A stretch of 8,529 bases of DNA from JBAXRT01 sp037131065 (GTDB lineage: Bacteria > Bacteroidota > Bacteroidia > Bacteroidales > FEN-979). Below the pieces are notes generated by a model, which searched no databases, was not told where the DNA came from, and saw only the letters and a program-made list of their open reading frames with translations. Location of the stretch: the NCBI GenBank assembly GCA_037131065.1, contig JBAXRT010000128.1:1-8529 (forward strand), read 5' to 3'. Positions 6,275-8,529 of the stretch are shown here, piece by piece. Each line of letters begins with the position of its first letter. Position 1 is the first letter of the stretch. Position numbers and translations under genes: made by a program.

Positions 6275-8016
6275 TCCGAGAATTTAATATCCTTGATATT
6301 CAGCTGGAGATTCACTGTCCCGTTCCACTCATTTTCTTCCACGTGATAGCAGATATTGAAAGGTATCCCCTTGTCGATATTGATAAACCTCTCTCCCTGC
6401 TGGAATGCAATGGCAGAAAAAGGGCCCCCGGTTATTTCCGGATGAACAACACATAGTTTCAGATGGTTCTTCCCTACGATTCGGGAACCTCCAGCATCGA
6501 TCACACCCTCTGTCATAAATAGTGGGGCCATATTGCCCGGTCCGAACGGAGCAAATTGTCTGAGTACCGAGTAGAACCTTGAGTTGATGGCATTGAGGGG
6601 TAATTTGGTGTCAACTTCAATGACCGGCAATAGATCAATCCCTCCAAGTTTTTCAGTGACGAGCCTTTCAAAGCGTTCCCTGAACAGGATGTAATTTTCA
6701 GGTCTGAGGGACAATCCGGCTGCAAATTTGTGCCCTCCGAAATGTTCCAGGAGGTCAGAGCAGGCATCGATGATCTCATAGATATCAAAATCTTTTACCG
6801 ACCTGGCAGAGCCTGTCATGAAGCCGTTAGAATGGGTAAATACGACCGTCGGCCGGTAGTATACCTCTGTGAGCCGTGATGCAACAATGCCGATAACCCC
6901 TTTATGCCAGTCAGGATGATCGATGACTGTCGTTTTCGCGTTTTTGAGTGAGGAGTCCCGGCCGATCATTTCAATGGCTTGCTGGGTTGCAAGCGCATCA
7001 AGATTTTTCCTTTCGATATTATAATTGTTGATCTGTTCTCCCAGGCGCAGGGCTTCCTCCAAATCGGGTGTAATCAGTAATTTTACCGAATTCCTTCCGC
7101 TTTCAATTCTGCCTGCAGCATTGATCCTCGGACCAACCAGGAAAACAAGGTCGCTGATCGTCAGTTCACGGTTATAAGCAAGTCCTCCGTCGTTTCCTTC
7201 TCTTTTGATGATGCTGGAAAATCTAAGTAAGGCCTCAATGCCTGGTCGTGGTTTTGAATTCACCAGTTTTAACCCGAAATAGGCCAGGATCCTGTTTTCA
7301 CCGGTAATATCCACAATATCGGAAGCAATACTGATGACAACAAGGTCAAGAAACGGCATCAACTCTTCGAATGGCAGCCTGTGTTGCTGTGCGTAGGCCT
7401 GGATGAGTTTAAAACCAATTCCACAACCCGATAACTCCTTGTATGGATACCTGCAGTCGGGACGCTTTGGATCAAGCACTGCAAAAGCTTTTGGAAGTTC
7501 GGCTCCTGGACGGTGATGATCGCAGATGATGAAATCGATGCCAAGGGTTGAGGCATATTCAATTTTTTCGACGGCTTTGATTCCGCAATCGAGGGCGATG
7601 ATCAGGGAGAAGTTATTTTCCCTGGCAAAATCTATTCCTTTGACCGACACCCCATATCCTTCGGTATACCTGTCGGGAATATAAAAATCAAGCTGGTTGG
7701 TGAATTTCAAAAGGAAGGTATACACCAAAGCAACCGCGGAGGTTCCGTCCACATCATAATCCCCGTACACAAGGATCTTTTCATTATGCTTTAAGGCACG
7801 GGTGATGCGTTCAATGGCCTTATCCATATCGCACATCAGAAAAGGATCATGAAGATATTCGAGGGTGGGCCTGAAAAAGGTTTTCGCCTCATCAAAAGTA
7901 TTCACTCCCCGCTGTGCAAGAAGGTTGGCAAGATGGAGGTCAATCCCCAGCTCCTTCGCCAAATTACCAACAGTTCCGGGGTCGCCCCGGGGCTTAACCA
8001 CCCAAAGTTTTTCCAT
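6271..8016 (-). CDS. recJ: Single-stranded-DNA-specific 5'-3' exonuclease RecJ
   Basis: Encodes 581 residues, close to the 577 of E. coli RecJ. It degrades single-stranded DNA 5' to 3' in RecF-pathway recombination and mismatch or base-excision repair, using Mn/Mg bound by DHH-superfamily motifs. These are present in order: VYGDYDVDGTSA (83-94, Asp86, Asp88, Asp90), ALDCG (141-145), ICDHH (164-168, Asp166-His168), SIASDIVDITGENR (229-242, Asp233), GPRINAAGR (295-303), DWHKGVIGIVASR (369-381) and the DHHA1 motif GGHKFAAG (427-434). Residues from about 465 form the OB-like C-terminal domain, with FAPFGPGN at 488-495. No catalytic residue appears lost. The ATG at 8016 has AGGA at 8024-8027, 7 nt away, the best ribosome site in the window. 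It lies 65 nt after asnS on the same strand, so they may be co-transcribed, and its stop codon overlaps that of pfkA. Confidence 0.97.
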   Translation of the reverse strand: MEKLWVVKPRGDPGTVGNLAKELGIDLHLANLLAQRGVNTFDEAKTFFRPTLEYLHDPFLMCDMDKAIERITRALKHNEKILVYGDYDVDGTSAVALVYTFLLKFTNQLDFYIPDRYTEGYGVSVKGIDFARENNFSLIIALDCGIKAVEKIEYASTLGIDFIICDHHRPGAELPKAFAVLDPKRPDCRYPYKELSGCGIGFKLIQAYAQQHRLPFEELMPFLDLVVISIASDIVDITGENRILAYFGLKLVNSKPRPGIEALLRFSSIIKREGNDGGLAYNRELTISDLVFLVGPRINAAGRIESGRNSVKLLITPDLEEALRLGEQINNYNIERKNLDALATQQAIEMIGRDSSLKNAKTTVIDHPDWHKGVIGIVASRLTEVYYRPTVVFTHSNGFMTGSARSVKDFDIYEIIDACSDLLEHFGGHKFAAGLSLRPENYILFRERFERLVTEKLGGIDLLPVIEVDTKLPLNAINSRFYSVLRQFAPFGPGNMAPLFMTEGVIDAGGSRIVGKNHLKLCVVHPEITGGPFSAIAFQQGERFINIDKGIPFNICYHVEENEWNGTVNLQLNIKDIKFSD

Positions 8017-8023
8017 AGATTTT

Positions 8024-8027
8024 TCCT
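8024..8027 (-). promoter_or_regulatory. Ribosome binding site of recJ
   Basis: AGGA on the minus strand, 7 nt before the recJ ATG at 8016, fixes that start. It stands out here because most starts in this window lack a recognisable Shine-Dalgarno site. Confidence 0.65.
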
Positions 8028-8040
8028 AATGTAAAGGTAG

Positions 8041-8081
8041 GAAATTTCCTTGAGAATCAGAAATAATCAAGGAGAATTTTT
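8041..8081 (-). other. Hairpin region between asnS and recJ
   Basis: TCCTTGA (8047-8053) pairs with TCAAGGA (8067-8073) around a 13-nt loop, and flanking AAATT/AATTT bases extend the stem past a small bulge to nearly the whole intergenic region. A separate perfect 12-bp palindrome, AGGAAATTTCCT (8039-8050), overlaps the left arm. Read on the minus strand, the structure begins right after the asnS stop codon but is not followed by a T run, so it is not a classical terminator. It could stabilise the asnS mRNA end, tune recJ expression, or be an operator. Confidence 0.4.
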
Positions 8082-8529
8082 TCAGAACTCCGCATTCTTC
8101 GGAGTACGGGGGAATGGTATAACATCCCGGATGTTCGCCATCCCTGTAACGAAGAGAATCAGTCTTTCAAACCCGAGCCCGAAGCCGGCGTGAGGTACAG
8201 TGCCAAACCTTCGGGTATCCAGGTACCACCAGACATCCTTTTCGGGAATATTCATTTCATGGATACGGTTCACCAGGGCCTCCAGATTTTCTTCGCGCTG
8301 GGAACCCCCGATGATCTCACCAATTTTTGGAAAAAGCACATCCATTCCGCGCACAGTCTTTCCGTCGGCATTCTGCTTCATGTAGAATGCCTTGATCTCC
8401 CTGGGATAGTCCGTAAGAATAACCGGTTTCCCGAAATGTTTTTCAACCAGGTACCTTTCATGTTCAGCCTGGAGATCGGCTCCACAGTCGACAGGGAATT
8501 CCCAGGTCTGTCCGGAACTCTTCAGGATG
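8082..8529 (-). CDS. asnS: Asparaginyl-tRNA synthetase, C-terminal 148 residues (cut by window edge)
   Basis: The minus-strand frame is open from the window edge (first whole codon at 8528) to TGA at 8082-8084, giving the last 148 residues of a class II aminoacyl-tRNA synthetase that attaches Asn to tRNA-Asn. Segments that match my recall of E. coli AsnRS include AEHERYLVEKHFGKPVI, YPREIKAFYM, the ATP-site stretch IGEIIGGSQREE, and motif 3 GFGLGFERLI with its ATP-binding Arg, then RDVIPFPRTPKNAEF at the C-terminus. GTVPHAGFG and the PFPRTP ending favour AsnRS over AspRS. A reading that starts at Met 8381 would be an internal fragment only. The 5' part, with the anticodon-binding domain and motifs 1 and 2, lies outside the window. 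recJ follows on the same strand. Confidence 0.96.
   Translation of the reverse strand, partial: ILKSSGQTWEFPVDCGADLQAEHERYLVEKHFGKPVILTDYPREIKAFYMKQNADGKTVRGMDVLFPKIGEIIGGSQREENLEALVNRIHEMNIPEKDVWWYLDTRRFGTVPHAGFGLGFERLILFVTGMANIRDVIPFPRTPKNAEF

Noticed and set aside
6286..6300. AATATC-CTT-GATATT hairpin near the pfkA/recJ junction as a terminator
   Set aside because: The stem is six weak base pairs, lies inside the recJ coding end and has no T run.
8032..8039. TACCTTTA on the minus strand as a recJ promoter box
   Set aside because: It misses the final G of TAnnTTTG, and the implied start site would leave almost no leader for the AGGA ribosome site; co-transcription with asnS is simpler.
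8088..8106. ACTCCG/CGGAGT inverted repeat at the asnS end as a terminator
   Set aside because: It lies within the last asnS codons and is followed by A rather than T residues on the minus strand.

Overview
This window looks like ordinary chromosomal DNA from a member of the Bacteroidota, most likely an uncultured or anaerobic Bacteroidales relative. The reasons are the Wzi-like outer-membrane barrel in its Bacteroidota form, signal peptides cleaved just before Gln, weak or absent Shine-Dalgarno sites at most starts, and several matches to the Bacteroidota -7 promoter box TAnnTTTG. GC content is moderate by eye. No mobile element, CRISPR array, tRNA, rRNA or obvious foreign island was seen.

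Layout. Left (45-2447): two cell-envelope genes face away from each other, a small outer-membrane beta-barrel protein (minus) and a Wzi-like capsule-assembly barrel (plus). They share a short AT-rich divergent promoter region with back-to-back -7 boxes. Middle (2510-4195): a secreted family C69 dipeptidase whose N-terminal nucleophile cysteine directly follows the signal peptide, ended by a strong hairpin terminator. Then (4316-6274): a two-gene unit starting from a TAnnTTTG promoter, with an unnamed membrane-anchored coiled-coil protein followed after 39 nt by a 6-phosphofructokinase of the long, group III (mixed-substrate) type. Right (6271-8529): on the minus strand, the end of asparaginyl-tRNA synthetase (cut by the window edge) followed by complete recJ. 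recJ and the phosphofructokinase gene converge, and their stop codons overlap in the four bases CTAA.

The genes fall into separate jobs rather than one pathway: envelope (barrels), periplasmic or secreted peptide breakdown (C69), glycolysis (pfkA), and information processing (asnS, recJ). No convincing new multi-gene system is visible. The points most worth checking are the unnamed coiled-coil protein beside pfkA, the unusual active-site and effector residues in the phosphofructokinase, the tightly packed divergent promoters, and the hairpin between asnS and recJ.
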